From Lacinutrix jangbogonensis (GTDB taxonomy: Bacteria; Bacteroidota; Bacteroidia; Flavobacteriales; Flavobacteriaceae): a stretch of DNA of 64,000 nucleotides. Where the stretch lies: the NCBI RefSeq assembly GCF_000797445.1, contig NZ_JSWF01000024.1, positions 62,001 to 126,000 on the forward strand. The letters are read 5' to 3'. How positions within the stretch are numbered: position 1 is the first letter of the stretch; each line of letters begins with the position of its first letter. This document shows, one piece after another, positions 26,042-37,400 of this stretch. A model generated the notes under the pieces. It did not search any database. It was not told the origin of the DNA and was given only the letters and a program-made list of their open reading frames with translations. Made by a program: the position numbers and the translations under genes.

Positions 26042-27580
26042 TTAGCCCAACCAACCTTCTCTATCTAAACTTCTATATTGAATGGCTTCACTTAAATGAT
26101 CGCCAATAATATCTTGTGCTCCTTCTAAATCTGCAATCGTTCTTGATACTTTTAATATACGATCGTAGGCTCTGGCAGATAAGTTTAAACGTTCCATAGC
26201 CGTTTTTAATAATGTTTTTGAAGCCTCATCTAACTTACAATGTGTTCTAATTTGCCTCACATTCATTTGTGCATTATAATGCACAGTTTCAGAATCTAAA
26301 AAACGTTCGGTTTGTCTTTCCCGCGCTTTAGTAACCCGCTTTCTAATATCTATAGAGGATTCGCCTTTTCTTTCATCTGACAATTTATCGAAAGGCACAG
26401 GAGTAACTTCTATATGAATATCTATTCTGTCTAATAATGGTCCAGAAATTTTACTTAAATAGCGTTGCATTTCTGCTGGACTTGAGGTTATAGGTGAATC
26501 TGGATCGTTAAAATAACCACTCGGACTTGGATTCATGCTTGCAACCAACATAAAAGATGATGGATAAGTCACTGTAAATTTAGCTCTAGAAATAGTAACT
26601 TCTCTGTCTTCTAAGGGTTGTCGCATAACTTCAAGAACTTCGCGCTTAAATTCGGGTAATTCATCTAAAAACAACACACCATTATGGCATAAAGAGATTT
26701 CTCCAGGTTGCGGGTAACTGCCACCTCCAACAAGAGCAACGTTTGAAATCGTGTGATGTGGACTCCTAAAAGGACGCTGAGACATTAAACCTGAGTTTGC
26801 TTTTACACGACCAACAACAGAATGTATTTTTGTGGTCTCCAAAGCTTCTTTAAGCGACATAGGAGGCAAAATACTTGGTAAACGCTTTGCTAACATGGTT
26901 TTACCAGCTCCTGGAGGTCCAACCAAAATAATATTATGCCCACCAGCAGCTGCAATTTCCATACAGCGTTTTATGCCTTCTTGACCTTTAACATCGGCAA
27001 AATCAAAATCGGGATAATCTAAATTTTTATAAAATTCTTCTCGCGTATTAATTATAGTTTCCTCTAAGGCTTCATTTTTATCGAAAAAATTAATAATCTG
27101 TTTAATATTATCGATTCCATATACTTTTAAATCGCTAACAATAGCTGCTTCTTTTGCATTTTGCATTGGTAAAATAAAACCTTTAAAACCTTCCTCTTTT
27201 GCTTTAATGGCAATTGGCAAAGCGCCTTTTATGGGTTGTAAACTACCATCGAGAGATAATTCCCCCATAATTACATAATCTTCTAAATCTTCGGCTTTAA
27301 TTTGCTTGGTAGCAACAAGAATACCTATTGCCAGTGTTAAATCGTATGCACTTCCTTCTTTCCGCAAATCTGCAGGAGACATATTAATAATTATTTTTTT
27401 TCCAGGAATCTTATAGCCATTATTTTGTAAAGCCGCTGCAATACGATAATTACTTTCTTTTATTGCGTTATCTGGAAGCCCAACAAGATGGTAACCTATT
27501 CCAGAATCTACATTTACCTCTACAATTATTGTAGAAGCCTCGACTCCAAATACAGCACTTGCAAAAACTTTTTTAAGCAT
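26042..27580 (-). CDS. comM: YifB/ComM-type AAA+ ATPase (Mg-chelatase-like)
   Basis: 512 residues, full length. N-terminal Lon-protease-like domain (MLKKVFASAVFGVEASTIIVEV, VGLPDNAIKESNYRIAAAL), central AAA+ module with Walker A GPPGAGKTMLAKRLPSILPP and Walker B LFLDELPEF, the conserved RSPHHTISNVALVGGG, and a C-terminal MgCh domain (LNLSARAYDRILKVSRTIADL). In Vibrio ComM is a hexameric branch-migration helicase that helps integrate incoming single-stranded DNA during natural transformation. Transformation genes are not in the window, so competence here is untested. Confidence 0.95.
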   Translation of the reverse strand: MLKKVFASAVFGVEASTIIVEVNVDSGIGYHLVGLPDNAIKESNYRIAAALQNNGYKIPGKKIIINMSPADLRKEGSAYDLTLAIGILVATKQIKAEDLEDYVIMGELSLDGSLQPIKGALPIAIKAKEEGFKGFILPMQNAKEAAIVSDLKVYGIDNIKQIINFFDKNEALEETIINTREEFYKNLDYPDFDFADVKGQEGIKRCMEIAAAGGHNIILVGPPGAGKTMLAKRLPSILPPMSLKEALETTKIHSVVGRVKANSGLMSQRPFRSPHHTISNVALVGGGSYPQPGEISLCHNGVLFLDELPEFKREVLEVMRQPLEDREVTISRAKFTVTYPSSFMLVASMNPSPSGYFNDPDSPITSSPAEMQRYLSKISGPLLDRIDIHIEVTPVPFDKLSDERKGESSIDIRKRVTKARERQTERFLDSETVHYNAQMNVRQIRTHCKLDEASKTLLKTAMERLNLSARAYDRILKVSRTIADLEGAQDIIGDHLSEAIQYRSLDREGWLG

Positions 27581-27624
27581 AAATGGTTAGTTTAGTTACT
27601 AAATGTAAGAAAATAGATTGTAAC

Positions 27625-27661
27625 AAAAAACCTTTCAAGATTTGAATTCTTGAAAGGTTTT
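27625..27661 (-). terminator. Terminator of the FG-GAP protein gene
   Basis: AAACCTTTCAAGA and TCTTGAAAGGTTT make a perfect 13-bp stem with a 7-nt loop, flanked by A and T runs. The stem is the same sequence as in the terminator at 31397-31433. Confidence 0.85.
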
Positions 27662-27686
27662 AAATATTTAGCTTAATAGAGCTGAA

Positions 27687-30600
27687 TTACTCTTTAATAA
27701 ATTTTAGGGTTTCTTTTGAAATTCCTGTTCTAATTTCTAAGAAATAAATACCATTAGATAATCTATCGATATCTATTTGATGCGTGTTCTTTGCTTGTGG
27801 AAAGCTTAATTGTTTTAATAATCTTCCATTAAGGTCGTAAATAGTTACAGCATTTATAGCATTAGTTCCTTTTATATTTAGAATGTTGTTTGCTGGATTT
27901 GGAAAAATTGAAATGTTTGTTGTTTCAAATGTTTCTATATAAAGTGTGTCTATAATTTCTGTTGTTGCTGTGTTTGTAGTAATTGGAAGATTATAATCGA
28001 AGAAAATATCCGCAGTATTGCTAAAAACATCTCCAACTCCTACATTACTTTTAGGCTTAATTTTATAGGTAATAAAACCATGCGAATTAGGTTCGTCTGT
28101 GGTGCTATCTGGTAAATTAATAGCATCAAAAATAAAGTTTATATTATTTCCATTGGTTATTTCTACACGGCCAGTATGACTTAAACTTTCTAATTGCATT
28201 GTTGACCAATCAAATTTGCTATCTAAAACATTATTAACACGCACATTTATAGCACTAGCCGTTCCAGTATTTTGAAAACGAATAATATAATGTAAATATT
28301 TGCTTGCCTCATCTGTCATTATCGTTTCACCCTCTAAAACTCTAATATCATTTGGATCGTAAGACCCTATAAGTACTTGCTCTAAATTGAAGATATTATC
28401 CTCTGAAAAATCATCACTACCAACAGGATTTACGGTTACTATATTATTTAAAACATCACCAATACCAGTAGTTGGTGGTGCATAAACATTAAAATTTAAT
28501 GTAATAGTTCTAATTTCGAACGGATTTAGATCGCTATAATTAAAAGTAAGTGTATTTGTAGTTTGAGTGTCTATTGTTTCAGAAGCATTCAATAAATTTA
28601 ATTTAGAATCATCGTATTGAAAAACTACAGAGCCGCCGCTTAAAGGAACAGTTCCATTATTTCTATAAACCAATTGATAAGATGTATCAAAACCAGGTCT
28701 TGGTTCGTTTAAACTTGGATAAATTACAACTGCCAAATCATTTATAGTTTGGCTTGCTTCAATACAAAAATTTGATCCGGAATTATTAATATGATTTAGC
28801 CCAGTATAATCGTAAGTGTAACTAGTAGGATTACTCGTATAGTAATTAGGCAAAGCCGAAGAAATAGAAGCCGTATAATTTTCTTGATTAGCTTGTAGAT
28901 TATAACTGCCATCTGCCTGGGTAAATGTTGAAAAAGTGTTGACTCCATTATCTCCAACAATTAACAAATTAGGAACCACAGCATCTGTTGCATCACAACC
29001 GTCTGCATTAGCATCTAAACGAACGACACCAGAAATAGAGTTAGTAAATGCACCTAAATTTTGGAACCAAGCTATTTTACTGTCGCTATAAGAAGTGGTA
29101 ATTAGATCTTCAATACCATCATTATTTATATCTGCATTTGTAATATAATTAAGATCTCCAATAACGCTTGAAATTTCTATTGGATCTCCAAAATTAGCAA
29201 ATCCATCGTTTTCAAACCAAATAAATTTAGCGTTCTCATCAGAGTTTGTAATCATATCTTGATCGCCATCATTGTCGATATCTAAAGCATAAATTACAGC
29301 AGGATTAACAGGTATTTGTGATGAAATCACTCTAACATTAAAAGCGGTAGCTTGTGCATTAGTACCAAGATAATAGCCTACTTTATTACTAAAAGTTTCA
29401 GCAAATAAGACATCGTTAAAAGTATCGCCATTAATATCGGCAACAAAAACACTCGTAGAATTGGTTATTGCGGCAATAGTAGTATAAGAATTATAGGCAC
29501 CAAGTCCGTTGTTTTTATACCAAACAATAGCGTCATTATTTACAGTAATAATATCTATATAACTATCGTTATCCATATCCACAAGCTTAAAACTTCTCAT
29601 TATAGCACTACTTGGTATTGTAGTAATATCTTGTGGTGCTGCAAACGTACCATCTCCATTGTTTTTGGTAAGTTTTAATACGTTATAATCCATTCTGTAA
29701 ATAATATCGAAATCACCATCATTATCTATATCTGCATAGTTAATTTGATTTATATCATCAGGTGTTGTTAGTATTACATGTTCTTGAGTAAAATTACCAT
29801 TACCATCATTCTCGAACCAAAGGATTTGAAATTCGTCTATATTATTATCTAAATAAGTACGGACTAAAACATCTGTATCCATATCATTATCTATGTCTAC
29901 AGCGAAGGCATCTCTTGTTGCGGGCGATGTATTTGAAATTAAAATTTGCTCTTCAGAAAAATCACCTAAACCATCTATATTTTTATACCAAGCGACTTTA
30001 TTGTCGTTATGCGAAGTTGAAACTAAGTCTAAAAAACCATCTCCATTAAAATCTGCTACATCAACATGATTTACAGAGTAAGCAATAGTTGTTATTTTAT
30101 TTTCGGTACTAAAACTACCTAAACCATCTGTATTACTAAACCATGAGACTTGATTATCTTCTCTAGAGGTTGTAACAATATCTAGAGTTCCATTATCATC
30201 TATATCCTGAATATCGAAACTATTAATGTTTATAAAGCTACTTGCTACAATACTTTCTGTAGCAAAAGTGGCAGCTCCCAAGTTTTCATAAAAAGATAGT
30301 CTACCTAAATTAGACTGGCTTATTATTATATCTAAATCATCGTCGTTATTAATATCTATAAGCTGTAAATTGTTAGAATCTGAATTACTTGTATACTGTA
30401 AATCTGGCAAATCGAATAGTATTTGCGCATTTGCAAATGTACCAGCACCATCTGTGTTTTCGTACCATCTTATTTTTCTGTCTCCACCTCCATTTACAAA
30501 AATTCTTAATACATCATTATCTCCATCACCATCAACATCGCCTCCCGTAACAAATTTTCCCTGAGCGAATGTAGACATCGTTTCTAAAAACGTGACTGTC

Positions 30601-31292
30601 CCATCCGTTTCGTGTTTATATGCTCTTAAATTGTACCCTAAATCTGCAATAATATCTAATCTATTATCATTATCAATATCAACAAAAACGGAACTATCGT
30701 AGTTATTTCCTGTATTACTGTTTCCTCCCAAAAGTGAATTTACCGTAAAACTTGTATCATCATTATCTAACCAACCTACATAACCAGCATTACCAAAACC
30801 GATATCATTATCTCCGTCTCCATCAATATCTGTAACCTGTAATCTTATATTTAAAGTATTATTAAGGGTGAAAAGTTGTTGAGGAGAACCAAAAACACCG
30901 TTGCCATCATTTTGAGACCACATTATTTGCTTGTCTCCGCCTAAACTCTGTAAATAAATTAAATCTACACTATTATCACCATTAATATCTTTAGCGTTGA
31001 TATGGCTAACGCCATAATTATTTGATAAAATCGGAATTGGTTTACTATAGTTCCCTAATCCATCTATATTTTTAAACCAGACGAGTTCTCCTGAGCCAAT
31101 GGCAATAACATCTTGATAGCCATCATTATTTGTATCTACAATAACGCTTTCCCTTGGTGTTACAGTTCCAAATGTTTGGTCTATTACTACATTTTGTTGA
31201 AAACCAACTTGAGCGTTACAAAGAGTCGTAAATATAAAGAGCACAGGAAATAGAAATTTTAGTTTCAAAGCGTATGTTTTTAAGATGTTCAA
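27687..31292 (-). CDS. FG-GAP/VCBS-repeat secreted protein with type IX sorting domain
   Basis: 1201-residue exported protein. Signal peptide about 1-27 (ending TLCNAQ). About residues 40-750 hold a chain of FG-GAP/VCBS beta-propeller repeats with Asp-rich calcium-loop signatures (DTNNDGYQD, DINGDNSVD, DIDGDGDND, DINNDGIED), commonly paired with VGWLDN/IAWFQN strands. A carboxypeptidase-like/SpaA-type beta domain (SGVVRLDANADGCDATDA) and DUF11-like or CARDB-type domains follow. The end is the type IX (Por) sorting domain: FPNPANNILNIKG, IYDLNGRLLKQL, GIYFLEIRT. Secreted and probably surface-anchored. Ligand unknown. Confidence 0.92.
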   Translation of the reverse strand: MNILKTYALKLKFLFPVLFIFTTLCNAQVGFQQNVVIDQTFGTVTPRESVIVDTNNDGYQDVIAIGSGELVWFKNIDGLGNYSKPIPILSNNYGVSHINAKDINGDNSVDLIYLQSLGGDKQIMWSQNDGNGVFGSPQQLFTLNNTLNIRLQVTDIDGDGDNDIGFGNAGYVGWLDNDDTSFTVNSLLGGNSNTGNNYDSSVFVDIDNDNRLDIIADLGYNLRAYKHETDGTVTFLETMSTFAQGKFVTGGDVDGDGDNDVLRIFVNGGGDRKIRWYENTDGAGTFANAQILFDLPDLQYTSNSDSNNLQLIDINNDDDLDIIISQSNLGRLSFYENLGAATFATESIVASSFININSFDIQDIDDNGTLDIVTTSREDNQVSWFSNTDGLGSFSTENKITTIAYSVNHVDVADFNGDGFLDLVSTSHNDNKVAWYKNIDGLGDFSEEQILISNTSPATRDAFAVDIDNDMDTDVLVRTYLDNNIDEFQILWFENDGNGNFTQEHVILTTPDDINQINYADIDNDGDFDIIYRMDYNVLKLTKNNGDGTFAAPQDITTIPSSAIMRSFKLVDMDNDSYIDIITVNNDAIVWYKNNGLGAYNSYTTIAAITNSTSVFVADINGDTFNDVLFAETFSNKVGYYLGTNAQATAFNVRVISSQIPVNPAVIYALDIDNDGDQDMITNSDENAKFIWFENDGFANFGDPIEISSVIGDLNYITNADINNDGIEDLITTSYSDSKIAWFQNLGAFTNSISGVVRLDANADGCDATDAVVPNLLIVGDNGVNTFSTFTQADGSYNLQANQENYTASISSALPNYYTSNPTSYTYDYTGLNHINNSGSNFCIEASQTINDLAVVIYPSLNEPRPGFDTSYQLVYRNNGTVPLSGGSVVFQYDDSKLNLLNASETIDTQTTNTLTFNYSDLNPFEIRTITLNFNVYAPPTTGIGDVLNNIVTVNPVGSDDFSEDNIFNLEQVLIGSYDPNDIRVLEGETIMTDEASKYLHYIIRFQNTGTASAINVRVNNVLDSKFDWSTMQLESLSHTGRVEITNGNNINFIFDAINLPDSTTDEPNSHGFITYKIKPKSNVGVGDVFSNTADIFFDYNLPITTNTATTEIIDTLYIETFETTNISIFPNPANNILNIKGTNAINAVTIYDLNGRLLKQLSFPQAKNTHQIDIDRLSNGIYFLEIRTGISKETLKFIKE

Positions 31293-31396
31293 AACTAATA
31301 TATTATCGATAAACAGACAATATGCTTTAGTTTTTTTTAACTATTAACTTTAGTTAAAATATTTATTTTTGAATTAAAGACATAAAAGCAGGCGGT

Positions 31397-31433
31397 AAAA
31401 AACCTTTCAAGATTTTAAATTCTTGAAAGGTTA
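31397..31433 (-). terminator. Terminator of the 2618-residue protein gene
   Basis: AACCTTTCAAGA and TCTTGAAAGGTT make a perfect 12-bp stem (loop TTTTAAAT), the same stem as at 27625-27661, so the two neighbouring type IX cargo genes carry near-identical terminators. Confidence 0.85.
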
Positions 31434-31457
31434 TAAACGTAGTATTAAATATGTGAT

Positions 31458-34400
31458 TTATTTTTTAATTACTTTTAATGTTCTTTCGGTATTATCTATC
31501 CTAATTTTTATAAAGTACACTGCAGATGGCAAATCATTAAAATTAATACTACTACTTGTAGCGTTAATAGCAGTTTTATAAACGTTTTGCCCAAGTATAT
31601 TATAGATTTCAATGCTATCTATATTTGTGTTATTCTGAAGATAAAAAACAGCATCAATTGGGTTTGGATAATAGGTTAAGCCCCTAAAATTAAAATCTTC
31701 GGCACTTAATGTCGATCCATTTGAGAATTTTATATTATCAACATAAGCCTCATCAGATGGATTTGGGTTAACACCTAAATGTCTTCCTAATTGTTGTAAG
31801 GAAATTCTAATATTGCTTCCAACTAAACTAGATAAATCAACTTCATAATTTGTGTAATCCGTATTAGATGTCGCATAAATATTATCCAATATTACATTTC
31901 CATTGGCTATGATTCTAAACATAGATTCGTTTGGATTATTAGCATAGAACTGTTTTAAATCAAAACTCATAAACAAGCTAGATTCGCTTGTGGCATCTAT
32001 TTCAAAATTAATTTTATTAATTCCATTTTGATTGCTTACCCATTTTTGATTATTGTTTGAAGTGTCTACCCAATTTTCTAGAGTAGACCTCAGCTTCATA
32101 CTTATTGCTTTGTTACCTGTTTTATTAGTACCAGGTTCTGTAACCACACTACAAAAAGTTTCTTCTGTTTCCTCTAAAACAAAAGAAGGTGGTAATCCTG
32201 TTTCAAAATCGAAAACTTCTGGAGCTGTTTCTGGATCTAGCAGGCCTTCATATCCACTTTCCAACGAAAAAGAATCTAAAGTAAGTGTATGTACTGGAGA
32301 AGAAAAAGTAAAGTATAACCCAAAAGAATAGGCTCCAGAAACGACTGGAGTAAATGTAGTTTCTATTGGATGAAAATCGTAAAACCCGAAATCGAAATCA
32401 GAAAAATAATTTAAGAAATTAGTCATCGATTCGTGCGTGTTTCCAAGTCCTGTTTTTACTCTTACACTTTGAAAACTGTAATCTCCAGCTTCTTTCCTCA
32501 TTTTAAAACCAAAACTATACGTTGTACCTGCTTCTAAATTAAACATTGGCGTTATTAAAGCAGGGTATTCACCAATAGTATCATACGTAAAATAGATATA
32601 ATGTGTATCGTCTTCACCAACTTGGTAACTGCTAATATTAGTATTGCTAGAAACCCACTCGTTTTCGCCATAAAAACAGTCTGGTAATTGATTAGGACCA
32701 TAATTAGACATGGTGTTGAAATTCTCGTGCCACGGTAAGCTTTCGGTATTACAAGCTGTAGTAACATTTATTGGCCCAATCCATATACTGTTTTCTGTTG
32801 CACAACTAGATCTTACATAAAACTGATAACTAGCACTTTGTACTAAACTAGAGATTTGGTGTATTGTATTAGAAGTGTTTATAACTGTTCCTGTACCTTG
32901 TGTAAATCCTGTTGCTCCATATTCTATATCATAATTTCCAGAACCATTTATGTTTTCCCAAGATAATGTTACTGTAGTATCGCTAAAACCATCGATTTTA
33001 ACATGTATTGGCTCCATACATGTAGGTATGTTTTTATAAGTAACATTATCTATATACACATTTGTTGTATTAGCAGTGTCATGCATAAAAGCGATATGTT
33101 TATCTGTCCCAGTATAAGTAGAAAAATCGACCACAAACTCTCGCCCAAAAATTGCTATTTCTGAAGCTTCAATTGTGGTAAAAGGAGTAAATGTGCTTCT
33201 ATCTATAGGATTACTCATGGTTCCTACTACAATTCCACTTATGTTATAGTTAGACTGGGTACCTTGAGACTCGTTACGTAATGAGAATTTAATCAATTTT
33301 GTATTATCGAAATCTGCAAGAAATGGCGTTGCTAAATATCCAGGAAGTGGTTCAGGATTTCCAGAAAAAGCACTAGAAAAACCAACAAACCCACTATTTG
33401 GAGAACTACCAAAAGTAGCGTAGAAACTACTAATATCTGCTACTCCAGATCTAAATAAATCACTAGATCTTGTCCAGCAAAAGTTTGGAATTGGAGCATT
33501 ACTTCCATTAGATGCTTGGTATTGATCGAAATCTTCGTAAAATGGTGCCGAAAACGTGCAACTAACATTAAACGTGTAAGCTACACTCCAATTACTGTAA
33601 CCATCTGTTGCATTACAATTTGCTCTTACATAATAATCGTATGTAGAAAAAGCAGATATATTTTGAACTGTAAACGGATTCGTGTTTGCAGTTACAATTG
33701 TACCAGAACCTTGTGTAAATCCTGTTTGTCCATATTCTATTTCCCAAGCATTTGGTGTTTGTGCTGTATTATTGTCTTGCCATGAAAACGTTACTTCCTG
33801 ATTGTTAGATTGTAATGCTGCTAAACCTGTTGGTGTAACGCAACCACTTTGTGTGTATTCAAAATCGTCTATTAATACTAATTGACGCTCATTTATTTCT
33901 GCTTGTCTAATACCAATGTACTCATCTGTTAAATAGTAGTTGGATAAATCTATTTCGTATTTTGTCCAAGTATCTTCATTTTCATAAGCATTTGTAATAG
34001 TGTAATATGGTGTGAATGTTGAATAATCATCGGGATCTGATAAAGTACCTATAACAATTTCTGAAGGTGTTGCATAAGCACTAGAATCTGGATTTAACCA
34101 AAATGAGATCACTTTATAATTATCCAACGCTATTAATCTAGGAGAGACTAAAATTATTTCATCTGAAGCATTTGGACTTGGGTGATACACTTCATTAAAT
34201 AATCGTACTACATTTGGAGCAGAATGTGCTATAGATGAATAATTATCACTTATTGTAGGTACTGTATTTGTATTTGTAGATTCATCCCAATATGGATTAC
34301 CTGTTGCTGCTGGTCTTAAACCTGTCCAACAACCACCTATAAAACCGTCTGCTTGTGCATCAAAGTTTTCAAAATACCCTACTCCAAAACCAGTACACTT

Positions 34401-37400
34401 TGTTTTAAATGTTTGCTTAACAGACCACGCACTAAAAACACTTCCGCAATTGGCTCTTATATAAAAATCGTAAGCGCTATCGTCTAATAGATTTGGTATT
34501 GTAAAATTAGTACTTGAAGCTGTTAAGGTTGTTCCTGTTCCTAATATAAAATCTGTTGGTCCATATTCAATTTCCCATGAAACTGGTGATGCATTCTGGT
34601 AAGAATCCCATGTAATATCTACTGCATCATAACGTTCGTCTATAACTTCTGGATATAGTGGTTCTGTACACAATGGAATGTCTTCAAAATAGAAATCATC
34701 AAGCATAAATTCACTTCTTAGATCTTCATTTCCAGCCTTAATAACAATATAACTATCTGTTCCTGTGTAATTATCGAAATATATAGTATGTTCTTTCCAA
34801 GGCGCTGTTTCTAATCCATTGGTTTTAAATTCACTCATTTCTTCAGGCTGAATAATATCGACCAAAGTAAATGTGGAAGCATCTGCAGGATCGGACATTG
34901 TGCCAATTTCTATTGTAGTGCTATTGTAACTTGAAGATGAAGAATATGCTCTTGAAATTAAACTAAATCGTATACGCTTAGTATTATCAATACCAGCCAA
35001 TGCTCTAGAAATAAGATACCTTTCTGTAATGTCTTGCGTATTTCTAAAATTAAGAAATTGATTTCCTGATACTGGCAATACCTGATAGTTATAGCTACCT
35101 CCTACTGTATAATTTTCGACAGGATAAATAACAGGCGTTTGCCCACTCACTATTTTAGACCAACAAGGCGATAATTCGTTTTCAAATTCAAAAGATTCAA
35201 AATAGTTTGCTGTTTTTATCTCACAACCTGTACTAAAAGTTAAGGTATCTGTCCATTCGGAATACAAAGAATCATTATCACACTTAGCTCTTAACTTTAC
35301 TGTATAATCTGTACCTTCTATTAAATTTTCTATTGTATATGTTTCTGAGGTTACTAAAACTAAAACTTCCGAATTAAAAGAGCCTACTTCTTCATATTCA
35401 ATTTCCCACTCTGCTTCTACTCCAGAACCTGTCCATGATAAATCTACACTATTATCTAAAATGTTAGTAGTTGCAAAATCTGTTGGTGTGTTACAAATTA
35501 CCGACTGTAAATATGTGAAATCATCAATATATACTTGGTTTCCATAGCTTGAACTTAATTTTTTCTGTCTAAAAGCAATATGTTTATCTGTTCCGTTATA
35601 GTTTGTTAAATAGACTACGCGCTTTTCCCAAGTTGAATTGTTTACAGAACCAACAATCACCTCTAATTCTTCGAATGTTGAGTAATCATTAGGGTTACTC
35701 ATTGTACCAACAATTAAACCTTTATTATAATTATGAATATAAAACTCTACTTTTTTATCTATGCTCAAATTATTAAGTACTGGTGAAACCAATAGAACAC
35801 CATTGCTTGAATAGTTTGAACTATCTTGTAAATACATAGAATGCCCTGAAGCGCCATTGTAAGCAACATCTGAAACTTCAATTACTGTATAATAATTATT
35901 TGAAGGAAACTCATAAGCTGTCCAACATCCATCTAATGTTGTGCTATTAAAATCTTGAGTATAACCTACGTTATAAGATTCTCCACAACCAAAATCGACA
36001 GTTGTTTTTTCAGACCAATCACTTACATTATTACTATCGCAAATAGTTCTTACATAAAAATCGTAAGTCGTATCTAATGCTAAACCTTGAACATTATAGG
36101 GATTAGAAGTGGTTTGTATTACTGCACCATCACCTAGCCAAAAGCCAGCTTCGCCATATTCAATTTCCCATTGTGTAGCGCCATTATTTTCTTGCCAAAC
36201 TAAGGTAAGTTCTCCATTAGAAATATCTGAATTCTCAAGCAATGTTGGTGTTTGGCAGGTTGGTATCGTTGTGTACTCGAAAGCATCGAAATATATAAAG
36301 TCGTATATATTTGAAGCCTCTCCTGTTAATTCCATTTTAAAAGCTAAACGCATATCTGTACCTGTATAGCCATCTAAATTTATACTAAACTGCTTCCATT
36401 CTCTATACAGCATATCTGTATTTAAGATCGTTTCAATTGGTGTAAATGTACTTTTATCTGTCGGGTCTGAAATAGTACCAACGATAATGTGAGCATCGCT
36501 ATAACGTGTATGCAACCAAAATTTTACTCTTGTATTTCCACTTGCTAAATCACTAAATTCTGGTGAAATTAAAAACACATTAGTATCTAAATCGTAATCT
36601 ACAAAACGTGCACTATAACCTGATGTTCCTACTTTGTATTGATTAGAAATTGTGACTTCGTAAGCATTGGTGTTTCCTGTAGGCACTTCTGGTATAGTTA
36701 ACCAGCAATTAGCCATATCAAAACTAGCATCAAAATGTTGCTCGTAATTGGCTACTGTTGGTCCGCAAGTTGTATTTATATTATAGATAGTTATCCACTC
36801 ACTAGCATCTGATGGACTACAATTTGATCTTACATAAATATCATATTGTGTGTCTGGAATTAAACCTGAAATTGTATTATTTTCTACTGAAGCATTACTA
36901 ACGGTTCCATTACCTTGCACAAAACCTGAAATACCATATTCTATTTCCCAACTGTTAGCAGTTGCTTGTTCTAGCCATTGTATACTTATTTCTGTGTCTG
37001 TTAGCGCTGTTACTTCAAGGTTAGTTGGTTCTAAACACGAAGGAATAACTTGGTACGTAAAATCGTCTACGTAAATATCTGCTCCAGAAACACTTGTATC
37101 TTGGCGTATTCCTATAAACCTATCTGTACCAGAATATGTATCGAAATTAATTATTAGTTTCTTCCATTCGTCTAAAGGTAGTTCTGAAGAAGTAAAGGTT
37201 TGATATGGTGTAAAGGTTGATAAATCATTTGGGTTTTGAATGGTACCAATTGTCAATCCAGAATCTCCATCTTTATTATTAACCCATAACTTAATACGTT
37301 TTGTGGTGTTTAAATCTGCTAATTCTGGTGTAATTATTAGTGAAGCCACAGCATAAGTGTACATATTTATATACCCTACAGATTGCGGTGTATTCCCTCC